A stretch of 64,000 nucleotides of DNA. It comes from an uncultured Alphaproteobacteria bacterium (GTDB lineage Bacteria > Pseudomonadota > Alphaproteobacteria > RF32 > CAG-239). The first letter of the stretch is position 1, and every line of letters starts with the position of its first letter. The stretch is from assembly GCA_944390275.1 (NCBI GenBank), contig CALXPL010000004.1, positions 93,139 to 157,138 on the forward strand. The letters run 5' to 3'. Made by a program: the position numbers and the translations under genes. Of this stretch, positions 16,017 to 24,876 are shown piece after piece. Under the pieces are notes generated by a model. It had not been told where the DNA came from and ran no database searches. It saw only the letters and a list, made by a program, of their open reading frames with translations.

Positions 16017-17087
16017 ATGGAACGCAAAAATATACTCTTAAGATACGGAAAAATCAGAATTTTTGCCTTAATAATATTAATCGTCGGAGCGGCTTATTAC
16101 GGCTTAAAACACTCCTATCGTGCTTATCCGCTTTACGAAGGGGAAACGATGGGAACCTACTATCGTATCAAAATTAACTCACCGCGCGTTCCTTTATATA
16201 TTCATGATTTAATAGAAAAAGAATTAAAGCAGGTAAACAAAGCCATGTCAGTTTTTGATAAGACATCGGAAATAAGCCGCATTAATCAAGCTCCGGCGGG
16301 GGAGAAAATAGAACTGTCTCCGGCCATGAGTGAATTAATGCAAACGGCGGAAAAAGTTTACAAACAAAGCCACGGAGCCTTTGATCCGAGTTTGGGAAAA
16401 TTAATCAAAGTTTGGGGATTCGGACCGCAAAACCCAACAGAGCATCCTCAAAAAGCCGACATTGAAAAGTTAATGCAAACGGTAGGCTTTGCCAAAATAG
16501 AATTTTCACCGGATTATAAACAAATGCACAAAAAGGTAGAGGGTTTAGAGTTGAATTTATCAGCCATAGCCAAAGGCTACGGGGTTGATAGAGTTTATCG
16601 TTTGTTAAAAGAGAAAGGATACCACGATTTTATAGTTGATATCGGAGGAGAAGTCCGAACATTCGGCAACCGTAATGCGGAAGAAGCAGGTTGGAATGTC
16701 GGGATTTCATCACCGGACAACAGCGGCAGAACGGTTTATGTCATGAATTTGCAAGATAAAGCCATTGCCACATCGGGAGATTATCGCAATTACAAGGAGG
16801 AAAACGGCAAACGCTATGCACACACCATTTCTTCCCAAGACGGCTATCCGGTAGAAAACAATGTGGCTTCGGTTACCATCATTTCGGATAATTGTATGGA
16901 AGCCGATGCTTATGCTACGGCAATCATGGCGTTAGGGGCACAACAGGGAATGGCTTTGGCGGAACAACAAAATATGGCCGTATTGATTTTTGAACATATT
17001 CCCAACAGCCAAGGAGAATACAAACTTTGGCATAGTGAAGAATTTAAAAAGATGGTAAAAGGTCCGCTTTATGAACAATATCAGTAA
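16017..17087 (+). CDS. apbE: ApbE-family FAD:protein FMN transferase
   Basis: About 356 residues. The ATG at 16017 and a GTG at 16002 are both weakly supported by upstream sequence; I prefer the ATG. One membrane helix (about 14-32) precedes the ApbE domain: G-E-T-M-G-T-Y-Y-R-I, G-A-F-D-P-S-L-G-K-L, V-D-I-G-G-E-V-R, A-I-A-T-S-G-D-Y and a late D-A-Y-A-T-A. ApbE attaches FMN by a phosphoester to Thr residues of RnfG and RnfD, both encoded in the same operon. It is the first gene of the rnf operon and overlaps rseC by 17 bp. Confidence 0.93.
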   Translation: MERKNILLRYGKIRIFALIILIVGAAYYGLKHSYRAYPLYEGETMGTYYRIKINSPRVPLYIHDLIEKELKQVNKAMSVFDKTSEISRINQAPAGEKIELSPAMSELMQTAEKVYKQSHGAFDPSLGKLIKVWGFGPQNPTEHPQKADIEKLMQTVGFAKIEFSPDYKQMHKKVEGLELNLSAIAKGYGVDRVYRLLKEKGYHDFIVDIGGEVRTFGNRNAEEAGWNVGISSPDNSGRTVYVMNLQDKAIATSGDYRNYKEENGKRYAHTISSQDGYPVENNVASVTIISDNCMEADAYATAIMALGAQQGMALAEQQNMAVLIFEHIPNSQGEYKLWHSEEFKKMVKGPLYEQYQ

Positions 17088-17511
17088 AGAAGGAGAAATA
17101 ATCGCACTGACGGATAAGTCTGTTACCATCCGTTATCTTTGTGCATCGGCCTGCCGCAATTGTCCGGCACAAAACCTTTGTCCAAGCCATGAAAACCAAA
17201 ATAAAGAAATAGAGATTATGCGAGACAAGGACAAAATTTATCATATCGGAGATAAGATAAAGATAAATTTACAAGAACGAAGCGGTTGGCTGGCCATAAT
17301 TTTAGCTTATCTGATGCCGTTAGCGATAGTCCTTGGATTTATAAGCTATGCCACAGCTGAAAAATGGTCAGAGTTAACAACGGCAACAATAGGCTTGTTA
17401 ATTGTTCCTGTGTATTATATACTTCTTAATCGAATGAGTAAACGATTGCAAACAATGATAAAGATAGAAATACAAGAAAAGCAAAGCCAAAAAGGAGCGG
17501 AAGAAAAATGA
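17071..17511 (+). CDS. rseC: RseC/SoxR-reducing system family protein
   Basis: 146 residues. The N-terminal part has four cysteines, C-A-S-A-C-R-N-C-P-A-Q-N-L-C, in the RseC pattern, followed by two membrane helices (about 70-112). RseC proteins go with Rnf complexes, where they help to keep SoxR reduced in enterics; elsewhere their role is less clear. It overlaps both apbE and rnfB, so the whole set is one transcript. Confidence 0.87.
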   Translation: MNNISKEGEIIALTDKSVTIRYLCASACRNCPAQNLCPSHENQNKEIEIMRDKDKIYHIGDKIKINLQERSGWLAIILAYLMPLAIVLGFISYATAEKWSELTTATIGLLIVPVYYILLNRMSKRLQTMIKIEIQEKQSQKGAEEK

Positions 17512-18335
17512 ACGCCATAGTGATAAATATTTTAATTGTGGGAGGAATTTCTTTTTTTTCTGCGATAATTCTGTATTGGGTATCACAAAAATTTTCCGTA
17601 AGAGAAAATCCGAAAATCAAAAAGATTGAGAGTTTGCTTCCCAACGTCAATTGCGGCGGATGTGGAAAAGCCGGCTGCCGTGATTTTGCTCAGAGTTGTG
17701 TCAAAGCTGACAAAGAAACCTTTGCCAAACTTTATTGTACGGTAGGCGGACAAACCGTTATGGAAAAAATCGGTCGCGAATTAGGTTTTGAAGTTGCGGA
17801 GCATGAAGCACTGGTAGCGGTATTACGTTGCAACGGAACATGCGAAAACGCACCGTCAAAATTTGAATATGTCGGCTTAAAAAGTTGTCGTATGGCCGCA
17901 AGAATCACCACCTCACAAAGCGAATGCCCGACAGGTTGTGTGCGTTTTGGCGATTGCGTCAAAGCGTGCAAATTCGGGGCTCTGAAATTATCAAAAGAAA
18001 CAGGTATGCCGGTTGTAGATACGGATAAATGCATCGGATGCGGAGCTTGTGTAAGAATATGTCCGAAACAACTGTTTGAATTAAGACCGCGTGGAAAAAA
18101 TAACGAGCGTGTTTATGTCGCTTGCCGCAACACTCAAAAAGGAGCGGAAGCACGCAAGAACTGTAAAGTAGCTTGTATCGCTTGTCAAAAATGTGCAAAA
18201 ATTTGTAATGAGATAAAGATAGAGAACAATTTATCTTATATTCCGAGCAGTGTCGATGCTCAAAAATACGGAAAGCAATTAGCAGACGCTTGCCCGACGG
18301 GAGCAATACACTATACGGGTAAAAAGGAAGGATAA
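17508..18335 (+). CDS. rnfB: Rnf complex ferredoxin-type subunit RnfB
   Basis: 275 residues. An N-terminal membrane helix is followed by the 4Fe-4S binding NCGGCGKAGC at about 48-57, a second Cys-rich stretch (CNGTCENAP), and ferredoxin motifs CPTGCVRFGDCVKAC and CIGCGACVRICP, with a further set CKVACIACQKCAKIC. RnfB accepts electrons from ferredoxin and passes them to the membrane subunits. The four-base overlap with rseC (ATGA) shows coupling. Confidence 0.95.
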   Translation: MNAIVINILIVGGISFFSAIILYWVSQKFSVRENPKIKKIESLLPNVNCGGCGKAGCRDFAQSCVKADKETFAKLYCTVGGQTVMEKIGRELGFEVAEHEALVAVLRCNGTCENAPSKFEYVGLKSCRMAARITTSQSECPTGCVRFGDCVKACKFGALKLSKETGMPVVDTDKCIGCGACVRICPKQLFELRPRGKNNERVYVACRNTQKGAEARKNCKVACIACQKCAKICNEIKIENNLSYIPSSVDAQKYGKQLADACPTGAIHYTGKKEG

Positions 18336-18337
18336 GG

Positions 18338-19663
18338 ATGAAAAAATACACATTTCCCTTAGGCGGTATCCACATCAACAAACACAAAAGAAGTTCGGGA
18401 TTGGCAATCATACCGGCAGGGTTACCGGAAACGGTTTATATTCCGATACGCCAACATATAGGTTCACCGGCCAAAATACTTGTCAAAAAGGGGGATAAAG
18501 TAAAAGTCGGAACACTTCTGGCTGATGCCGACGGTGTTGTTTCCGCAGATATTCATTCGTCGGTATCGGGAGAAGTGATAAAAATTGATGACATCATTGA
18601 TGACAGCGGTTATCCGAGTACGATGATTGTTATCAAAGTTGAAGGAGATGACTACGAACCGAGCATAGACCGTAGTCCGGATATTATTCGTGATATAAAA
18701 GACGATAAAGAGACAATAATCAAGAAAATACAAGCCTCCGGCATAGTCGGAATGGGCGGAGCCGGTTTCCCGACCCCGATAAAGGTAACTTTGCCCAAAG
18801 GGAAAAAAGCGGAATATTTAATCTTAAACGGCATTGAATGTGAGGCATATTTAACAGCCGATGACCGCTTGATGGTAGAGAAGGCGGAAGAAATCATCAT
18901 CGGAGCCAAAATATTAAATAAGGCGTTAGGAATACAAAACGCAATTATCGCCATAGATGAAAATAAACCAGAAGCCATAAAAGTTTTATCAGAATTGACA
19001 AGACGCTATGTCGGAGTAAATGTCCGTGTTTGCAAGAGTAAATATCCGCAAGGAGCGGAGAAGCAATTAATCAAGGCCATTACCGGACGAGAAGTCCCGA
19101 GCCGAGGCTTGCCGATAGATGTCGGCTGCGTTGTTCAAAATGTCGGCACGGCTTATGCCGTTTATGAGGCGGTCCAAAAGAACAAACCGCTTTTTGAAAG
19201 AGTTGTAACCGTCTCGGGAGATGATGCGGTTGATAATCCGGCCAATTATTTAGTCAGGGTAGGAACACCGGCCTCGTTTTTAATCAAACGTTCATGTTCA
19301 GACACCTCGCGTATCGGAAAGATTATTTTCGGAGGAGCCATGATGGGAACAGCCGCCGTCAATAGTGATGCTCCGATAACCAAACTGACATCGGGAGTTT
19401 TACTCTTAAATGATTTAGATGCGCAAAAGCCGCAAGAAACAGCATGTATCAGATGTGGAAAATGTGTTGAAGCCTGCCCGATGGGACTAAGACCCTTCGC
19501 CATAGCCTCAGCCATAAAGAATAATGATGATTTAAATGAATTACGACGTTTGCATACATTAGATTGTATCGAATGTGGTTCCTGTGCTTATACTTGTCCG
19601 GCCAAGATACCGCTTTTAGATTATTGCAAACTCGGCAAAATAGAACTACGCAAACAAAAATAA
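18338..19663 (+). CDS. rnfC: Rnf complex NADH-binding subunit RnfC
   Basis: 441 residues. The Nqo1-like FMN/NADH domain is visible as G-x-G-G-A-G-F-P-T at about 130-140 (GMGGAGFPTPIKV) and LILNGIECEAYLTADDRL. Two ferredoxin motifs follow (CIRCGKCVEACP and CIECGSCAYTCP). RnfC joins the NAD side to the complex that couples ferredoxin:NAD oxidoreduction to Na+ or H+ translocation. Two bases separate it from rnfB. Confidence 0.95.
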   Translation: MKKYTFPLGGIHINKHKRSSGLAIIPAGLPETVYIPIRQHIGSPAKILVKKGDKVKVGTLLADADGVVSADIHSSVSGEVIKIDDIIDDSGYPSTMIVIKVEGDDYEPSIDRSPDIIRDIKDDKETIIKKIQASGIVGMGGAGFPTPIKVTLPKGKKAEYLILNGIECEAYLTADDRLMVEKAEEIIIGAKILNKALGIQNAIIAIDENKPEAIKVLSELTRRYVGVNVRVCKSKYPQGAEKQLIKAITGREVPSRGLPIDVGCVVQNVGTAYAVYEAVQKNKPLFERVVTVSGDDAVDNPANYLVRVGTPASFLIKRSCSDTSRIGKIIFGGAMMGTAAVNSDAPITKLTSGVLLLNDLDAQKPQETACIRCGKCVEACPMGLRPFAIASAIKNNDDLNELRRLHTLDCIECGSCAYTCPAKIPLLDYCKLGKIELRKQK

Positions 19664-19673
19664 GGCAAAAAAT

Positions 19674-20654
19674 ATGTTAAAAATATCCACGGCACCTCAT
19701 TTAAATTCTCCGCTATCAACACGCGGTATTATGGGACATGTCATAATTGCCATGCTTCCGTTAGCATTTATGAGCATTGCCTATTTTGGAATTTCCGCAC
19801 TTGAAGTCATAATAACCTCGGTTGCCGGTTGTGTTTTATTTGAATATCTCATCAGTCGCTATTTGATGAAAGTACCAAACAGCACGCGTGATTTATCGGC
19901 AGTTGTAACCGGCTTGTTATTAGCCTTTAATCTTCCGGCCGGCATGCCGATTTGGATGACGTTGGTGGGTTGCTTGATTGCCATAGGTGTTGCCAAAATG
20001 GCTTTTGGCGGCATAGGAAAGAATTTGTTTAATCCGGCTCTAGTCGGAAGAGTCTTTTTGTTCATTTCGTTTCCGGTCCAAATGACACATTGGATAAAGC
20101 CGGATTTATTCCATTTTATGAACTTGGATGCCCAGACAGCGGCCACACCACTGGGAATATTAAAACATATGGATGCTTTAAGCACGGCAAGTCAACACCA
20201 TCTTCCGCAATATTGGGAAATGTTTGTCGGTTATACGGGAGGCAGTTTGGGAGAAGTCTCGACCGCTGCCATTTTATTGGGCTTTATCTATATGTTGTGG
20301 AAAAAAATAATCGGTTGGGAGATACCGGTTTACTACATCGGAACATTTTTAATTTTCATCGGAATTCATTGGCTGTTAACGGGAGAAACACGTTACGAAC
20401 CGATGACACACATTTTGTCGGGAGGTTTGATGTTGGGAGCCGTATTTATGGCAACCGATTACACAACATCACCGATGACACGAAGAGGACGCATAATTTT
20501 CGCCATCGGCTGTGGATTTTTAACTTATATAATCAGAATATATAGTGTTTATCCGGAAGGCGTGTCTTTTGCCATATTAATTATGAATGCTTTTGTCCCG
20601 ATAATTGACATGACCTGTATTCCGCGGGTCTTTGGCAGCAAGGAGCGCAAATAA
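19674..20654 (+). CDS. rnfD: Rnf complex membrane subunit RnfD
   Basis: 326 residues with about nine membrane helices. The motif STRDLSAVVTGLLLAFNLP and G-I-G-K-N-L-F-N-P-A-L-V-G-R-V are typical of RnfD/NqrB. The threonine in D-A-Q-T-A-A-T-P-L-G at about 160 is the likely covalent FMN site. The stop and the ATG of rnfG share one base (TAATG). Confidence 0.95.
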   Translation: MLKISTAPHLNSPLSTRGIMGHVIIAMLPLAFMSIAYFGISALEVIITSVAGCVLFEYLISRYLMKVPNSTRDLSAVVTGLLLAFNLPAGMPIWMTLVGCLIAIGVAKMAFGGIGKNLFNPALVGRVFLFISFPVQMTHWIKPDLFHFMNLDAQTAATPLGILKHMDALSTASQHHLPQYWEMFVGYTGGSLGEVSTAAILLGFIYMLWKKIIGWEIPVYYIGTFLIFIGIHWLLTGETRYEPMTHILSGGLMLGAVFMATDYTTSPMTRRGRIIFAIGCGFLTYIIRIYSVYPEGVSFAILIMNAFVPIIDMTCIPRVFGSKERK

Positions 20655-21235
20655 TGAAAAAAATACCATCATCATTAAAAAATATGATACTCAGTCTGTG
20701 CCTAATCGGAATATTTTCGGCCTTTATCATCGGCAGTGTTCATCAAATCACCGAAAAGCCGATTGCCGAAGCCAAGAACAGAGCTGAAGCCGATGCCATT
20801 TATAAAATAATAGGTATGAAAGCAGACAACAATCCCTTTGCCGATAAGCTGAAAGTAAAATTAAAAAACAGCAAAAGCAAATTAACGGTATATCCGTTAA
20901 AAAAAGACGGATTAATTAAAGCCTTCGCCATAAAATCGAACAGCAACAAAGGGTTTGGCGGAAAATTAGAAATTTTGGTCGGGATTACCATTGACGGTTA
21001 CATCTTGGGCTATGAAGTCTTAAAAAGTCAGGAAACACCGGGGTTAGGCAGCAAAGTTTCGGAAGAAAAATTCAAATCGCAATTTGTCGGATTAAGACCT
21101 AAAGAAGAGCTAAAGGTTAAACAAGACGGCGGAGAAATAGATGCGGTAACCGCGGCAACAATTAGTTCACGAGCCGTAACCGAAGCCGTTCAAAAAGCTT
21201 ATGACGGATATAAGAAATTAAGCCACAGGAGATAA
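20654..21235 (+). CDS. rnfG: Rnf complex FMN-binding subunit RnfG
   Basis: 193 residues: one N-terminal membrane helix and a periplasmic FMN-binding domain. The flavinylation motif appears as D-A-V-T-A-A-T-I-S-S-R-A-V near residue 167, close to the [S/D]GAT pattern ApbE uses, with Ala in place of Gly. The G-Y-E-V-L-K-S-Q-E-T-P-G-L-G stretch is also characteristic. The substrate of the apbE product in the same operon. Confidence 0.94.
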   Translation: MKKIPSSLKNMILSLCLIGIFSAFIIGSVHQITEKPIAEAKNRAEADAIYKIIGMKADNNPFADKLKVKLKNSKSKLTVYPLKKDGLIKAFAIKSNSNKGFGGKLEILVGITIDGYILGYEVLKSQETPGLGSKVSEEKFKSQFVGLRPKEELKVKQDGGEIDAVTAATISSRAVTEAVQKAYDGYKKLSHRR

Positions 21236-21238
21236 CAA

Positions 21239-21835
21239 ATGGATAAGACGAGTAAAGAAAATTTAACCAGAGGCATAATCCGAGAAAACCCGACATTTGT
21301 TATGCTTTTAGGAATGTGTCCGACATTAGGGGTAACGACTTCGGCATTAAATGGTTTAGGCATGGGTTTGGCAACAATGTTTGTTTTGGCACTTTCCAAC
21401 ATGGCGGTATCAAGTTTTAAGAATGTCATACCCGACGGGGTGAGAATACCGGCTTATATTGTTATCATCGCGTCATTTGTAACGGTAATCGAAATGTTAA
21501 TGGCGGCTTATGTCCCTTTATTGCACCGCGCCTTGGGAATATATATTCCGTTGATAGTTGTAAATTGTATTATCTTAGGGCGAGCTGAAGCCTTTGCTTC
21601 CAAAAACAGTATCGGACAATCATTGTTGGACGGTATTGGCATGGGCCTTGGCTTTACGATAGCACTGTTTTTGTTGGGAAGCATAAGAGAGATACTCGGT
21701 TCAGGAAGTTTTCTGGGATACAACTTTTTTGACGAAGGAGCAGAAACCATATTAATGTTTATCATGCCTCCGGGAGCCTTTTTAGTCTTAGGATTTTTGA
21801 TTGTTATCTTTAACCGAATAAAAGGAGCAAAATAA
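21239..21835 (+). CDS. rnfE: Rnf complex membrane subunit RnfE
   Basis: 198 residues, six membrane helices. N-P-T-F-V-M-L-L-G-M-C-P-T-L-G-V-T at about 20-36 and I-V-V-N-C-I-I-L-G-R-A-E-A-F-A at about 103 are the RnfE/NqrD signatures, including the membrane cysteines that hold an iron centre with RnfA. Three bases after rnfG. Confidence 0.95.
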   Translation: MDKTSKENLTRGIIRENPTFVMLLGMCPTLGVTTSALNGLGMGLATMFVLALSNMAVSSFKNVIPDGVRIPAYIVIIASFVTVIEMLMAAYVPLLHRALGIYIPLIVVNCIILGRAEAFASKNSIGQSLLDGIGMGLGFTIALFLLGSIREILGSGSFLGYNFFDEGAETILMFIMPPGAFLVLGFLIVIFNRIKGAK

Positions 21836-21836
21836 A

Positions 21837-22412
21837 ATGAGTTATGCGATGATTTTTATTGCGGCGATATTTGTAAATAACATAGTCTTATCTCAGTTTT
21901 TAGGGATATGCCCGTTTCTGGGAGTATCTAAAAAGATAAGTACTTCGGTAGGCATGGGCTTTGCGGTAATGTTTGTGATGACCTTATCTTCAATCGCGAC
22001 CTATGCAATATATCACGGATTATTGCTTCCGTACAATCTGCAATATATGATAACGGTAGTTTTCATATTGGTTATAGCCTCTTTGGTTCAGGTTGTTGAA
22101 ATAATCATGAAAAAGATGACCCCGTCACTTTATCAGGCTTTAGGAATATTTTTACCGTTAATCACAACAAATTGCGCGGTTTTGGGAATTGCCATATTAT
22201 CGGTACAAAAGGAACTGAGTCTAGCCGAAACAGTGTGCTATAATTTAGCCAATGCCATGGGATTTACCTTAGCCATTGTCTTATTTGCGGGCTTGAGAGA
22301 AAGATTGAGCCGCACCAAAATACCGCAAGCTCTCCAAGGCACTCCGATAGCTTTAATTACGGCGGGATTGCTTTCTATGGCTTTTATGGGTTTTTCAGGA
22401 GTAGGGAATTAA
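21837..22412 (+). CDS. rnfA: Rnf complex membrane subunit RnfA
   Basis: 191 residues, six membrane helices. The N-N-I-V-L-S-Q-F-L-G-I-C-P-F-L-G-V-S motif at about 14-31 and P-L-I-T-T-N-C-A-V-L-G-I-A at about 105 mark RnfA/NqrE. It closes the operon apbE-rseC-rnfB-C-D-G-E-A. In enteric operons rnfA comes first; here it is last. A terminator follows. Confidence 0.95.
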   Translation: MSYAMIFIAAIFVNNIVLSQFLGICPFLGVSKKISTSVGMGFAVMFVMTLSSIATYAIYHGLLLPYNLQYMITVVFILVIASLVQVVEIIMKKMTPSLYQALGIFLPLITTNCAVLGIAILSVQKELSLAETVCYNLANAMGFTLAIVLFAGLRERLSRTKIPQALQGTPIALITAGLLSMAFMGFSGVGN

Positions 22413-22435
22413 AAGAAAAAAAATACGGATAAAAA

Positions 22436-22470
22436 AACAAACTTCAGAGAGTTTTCTCTGAAGTTTGTTT
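22436..22470. terminator. Bidirectional terminator after rnfA
   Basis: ACTTCAGAGA (22441-22450) pairs with TCTCTGAAGT (22455-22464), with T-rich tails on both strands. It separates rnfA from the convergent unknown gene. Confidence 0.85.
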
Positions 22471-22481
22471 GTAAGAACTTT

Positions 22482-23069
22482 TTACAGATAGTAAACAGCG
22501 CGAACAAAATTTTTGCAGTCCTTTTCTTCTGGAATAAATTTGGACTTTCCGTCCGTTCCGTCATACATATTCAAGAGCCAAGCGGTATCGGCACTAACAT
22601 CTTCCTCCAACCACCATTCTCCATACAAAATTGGTTTTGCCCCAAAATATTTTAAAACGGCATTAAGAAGAGGCATATAATTGTTTTTCAATGCCTTTTT
22701 TGTAATTTTTTTACCAAGGAGGTGAGCGGGCTTACCATCAATCGAGGGAAGCTGCTGACAATAGGCAAGAGCTTCATCATGAGTAAGCACTTGAGGAGCA
22801 TCTACTGCGGTAATGAGACAGCCGTTGACGAACACACCGAACAGTTCTTTTTTTTCAGGTTTAATAGAACGGGTACCATCTCCATACATGACAGCCAACC
22901 GAAGATTTCCGTCTTTATCAAGTGCAGATATTTTGTCTGTGGTTTGTTCGCCTGAATCTTTGACCTTCCAACCGGCAACTTCGGCAAAATCATTCATTGT
23001 ACAACCGTTTTGAGCAAGACGAAATACGAGTTCTTGATGTAAATCTTGTAAAAATTCTTGTTTTTCCAT
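22482..23069 (-). CDS. Hypothetical cytoplasmic protein
   Basis: 195 residues; not recognised. It has no signal peptide or membrane helix. It contains K-D-G-N-L-R-L-A-V-M-Y-G-D-G-T-R-S-I at about 52-70, and a C-terminal region with E-W-W-L-E-E-D-V-S-A-D-T-A-W-L-L-N-M-Y-D-G and a final F-V-R-A-V-Y-Y-L. That last arrangement recalls the ends of large families of Bacteroidetes extracellular domains, but this is only an impression. Base use appears somewhat richer in G and C than the rnf genes. A possible promoter (TTGACT-17-TATTCG, minus) lies about 75 bp upstream. Confidence 0.6.
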   Translation of the reverse strand: MEKQEFLQDLHQELVFRLAQNGCTMNDFAEVAGWKVKDSGEQTTDKISALDKDGNLRLAVMYGDGTRSIKPEKKELFGVFVNGCLITAVDAPQVLTHDEALAYCQQLPSIDGKPAHLLGKKITKKALKNNYMPLLNAVLKYFGAKPILYGEWWLEEDVSADTAWLLNMYDGTDGKSKFIPEEKDCKNFVRAVYYL

Positions 23070-23174
23070 AATAGTAGGATTAAAAAAATTAATAATAGAA
23101 ATTTCAATACACGAATATGACTTTTTTTGACAAAAGTCAAGTTTCTTTTTTTATTAGGAAAAAAAACGCATAAA

Positions 23175-23210
23175 AAAAGCAGCCGCACAGAAAATTGTGC
23201 AACTGCTTTT
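23175..23210 (-). terminator. Terminator of the lysozyme-like gene
   Basis: On the minus strand AAAAGCAG..GCACA..TGTGC..CTGCTTTT forms a two-part stem followed by TTTTTTATG. Confidence 0.8.
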
Positions 23211-23223
23211 GGGATAGACCACC

Positions 23224-24261
23224 TTACAAACCTAGGGCTTGACGAGGTGTTTTGCCATTGCCTGTATGTATCTTTTTGACACCATGAGTACGGATGTCAT
23301 TTTGATACATTCCTTGTTCGTACATTTCTCTCAAAGAGAGGAATTTGTACGACAGGATAGGCATATCAAGAAACTCTTGCGGTTCTATTGAACCGATCCA
23401 GAGATTTTTCAATACCCAAAGGTATTGTTGTGCTTCGGTACCAAGTGTTCTTTTGGAGCCATCTGCTTTGTGCAGATGCATTTTTTTCTCGGCACCAATT
23501 AAATCTCCGGATTTAATAGCCGCAAGAAAGTCGGATTTTTGGAAACCATATTTGCCATTTCGCATGGCAAATAGAATCACGGTAACCAATTGCCTTTTTG
23601 ACAATTTAACACCGTTTAGTTCTTTTTCTACCAAGACACGCCAGTCTTTGGCTATGATTTCCTTGGCTTCCTCGTAGGTCTTGCCGCTGAACTCCATTTC
23701 CGATACCGGACGTCCATCGACATATTTTAAACCTACTAAAGCTCTTTTTTCGCCTTGTCCTTGAACACCATCAAGGTAGGCTCTTGAAATTACTACCCAA
23801 TCAAAAGCTTCATTGAATTCTTTTTTGAATTCTTCGGCTTTTGAAATGGTTATTTTTTCGGATGGTTGTTCTTGGCGAGAGCAGCTAGAGCATCCCTTGC
23901 CGAGGAGCATTGCCAGCAAAACCAGCAATATTATGGCAAGGAGGGTTAGTCCAATCTTTTTCATTTGTTTTTGGGTGATTTTTCCTTTTTTGAGGAGATA
24001 TCTCCCCAAGAGGAAAAGTAAAACCAAACCCAAAACAATCAGCAGCCATACCCATTGGGCGGCTAACCAAACAATGCCGTCCCAAGCCAGACTGGCTAAT
24101 GCCGACACGCCTAGGAACAATCCATATATGAGCCCGCCAATCGCTGCAAGCGCGGCGATAATTAATAAACTGATGAATATCAGTTTCAGATTGAATCTGA
24201 AACTAATTTCATAAGTGTATTTACGGATTTTTCTCGCGCTGATGAAATAACTCTTTTCCAT
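23224..24261 (-). CDS. Membrane-anchored lysozyme-like (GH24-type) protein
   Basis: 345 residues. Residues about 25-130 hold three hydrophobic segments; the rest is soluble. The region about 160-270 fits the phage lysozyme (GH24) layout: K-L-S-K-R-Q-L-V-T-V-I-L-F-A-M-R-N-G-K-Y-G-F followed by S-D-F-L-A-A-I-K-S-G-D and A-E-K-K-M. The usual catalytic E-G at the start of the fold is not obvious, so activity is uncertain. The gene is preceded by a near-consensus promoter. It may cut peptidoglycan in the periplasm or be a toxin- or phage-derived relic. The start at 24261 has AAGGAG but at a long distance. Confidence 0.6.
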   Translation of the reverse strand: MEKSYFISARKIRKYTYEISFRFNLKLIFISLLIIAALAAIGGLIYGLFLGVSALASLAWDGIVWLAAQWVWLLIVLGLVLLFLLGRYLLKKGKITQKQMKKIGLTLLAIILLVLLAMLLGKGCSSCSRQEQPSEKITISKAEEFKKEFNEAFDWVVISRAYLDGVQGQGEKRALVGLKYVDGRPVSEMEFSGKTYEEAKEIIAKDWRVLVEKELNGVKLSKRQLVTVILFAMRNGKYGFQKSDFLAAIKSGDLIGAEKKMHLHKADGSKRTLGTEAQQYLWVLKNLWIGSIEPQEFLDMPILSYKFLSLREMYEQGMYQNDIRTHGVKKIHTGNGKTPRQALGL

Positions 24262-24342
24262 AGCTTTTGTTGTTTACTCCTTACGGAGAAGGGGGCCTTA
24301 ATCCCTTTTTTTATAATTTAATAATAATTTCTTGTATCTTTA

Positions 24343-24371
24343 ATAATAGTGTAAATGGCAATCTTTGTCAA
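24343..24371 (-). promoter_or_regulatory. Sigma-70 type promoter for the lysozyme-like gene
   Basis: On the minus strand TTGACA (24371-24366) is 17 bases from TATTAT (24348-24343). The gene starts about 80 bp downstream. Confidence 0.7.
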
Positions 24372-24428
24372 TACAAGAAATTTTGTCAAAAGATGAAAAA
24401 TAGACAAACTATTTGCTAGAGGAAAAAG

Positions 24429-24875
24429 TTAATCTTGAGAAGCATGGGCTTGAGCCTGTTGGCGGGCTAGGGTATCAACACGCTCGTTTTCCGCATGACC
24501 GGCATGTCCTTTGACCCATATCCATTGAATTTCATGAAGTGGAAGCAATTTGTCCAGTTCTTCCCAAAGTTCTTGATTTTTTACCGCGCCTTTTTTGTTG
24601 CTCGTTTTCCAACCGTTGCGTTTCCAGTTAGGCAACCATTTGGTAACACCTTCCATAACATATTTACTGTCTGTATATAAGGTAATATCACAACGTTTTT
24701 TGAGAGCCTTCAATCCTTCGATTACCGCGGTAAGCTCCATGCGATTATTAGTCGTTTCCGAAGCTCCGCCGCTTAATTCTTTTTCAATATCTTTGTGTCT
24801 TAAAAGAACGCCCCAACCTCCGGGGCCGGGGTTGCCGGAACAAGCTCCGTCTGTGTACATTTCAACGCGATACAT
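24429..24875 (-). CDS. rnhA: Ribonuclease HI
   Basis: 148 residues from the ATG at 24875, the usual start for the family ([10 protein letters not shown]). A longer frame from 24914 would run into the end of the upstream gene. The active-site acids are in place: D9 ([11 protein letters not shown]), the Glu in NNRMELTA, the Asp in LYTDSKYV and the final Asp in ENERVDTLA. It cuts the RNA strand of RNA:DNA hybrids. It follows the AlbA_2 gene with one base between stop and start. Confidence 0.95.
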   Translation of the reverse strand: MYRVEMYTDGACSGNPGPGGWGVLLRHKDIEKELSGGASETTNNRMELTAVIEGLKALKKRCDITLYTDSKYVMEGVTKWLPNWKRNGWKTSNKKGAVKNQELWEELDKLLPLHEIQWIWVKGHAGHAENERVDTLARQQAQAHASQD

Positions 24876-24876
24876 T

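Noticed and set aside
22482..24261. Prophage region around the lysozyme-like gene
   Set aside because: No capsid, tail, terminase or integrase genes are near; one lysozyme-like domain is not enough.
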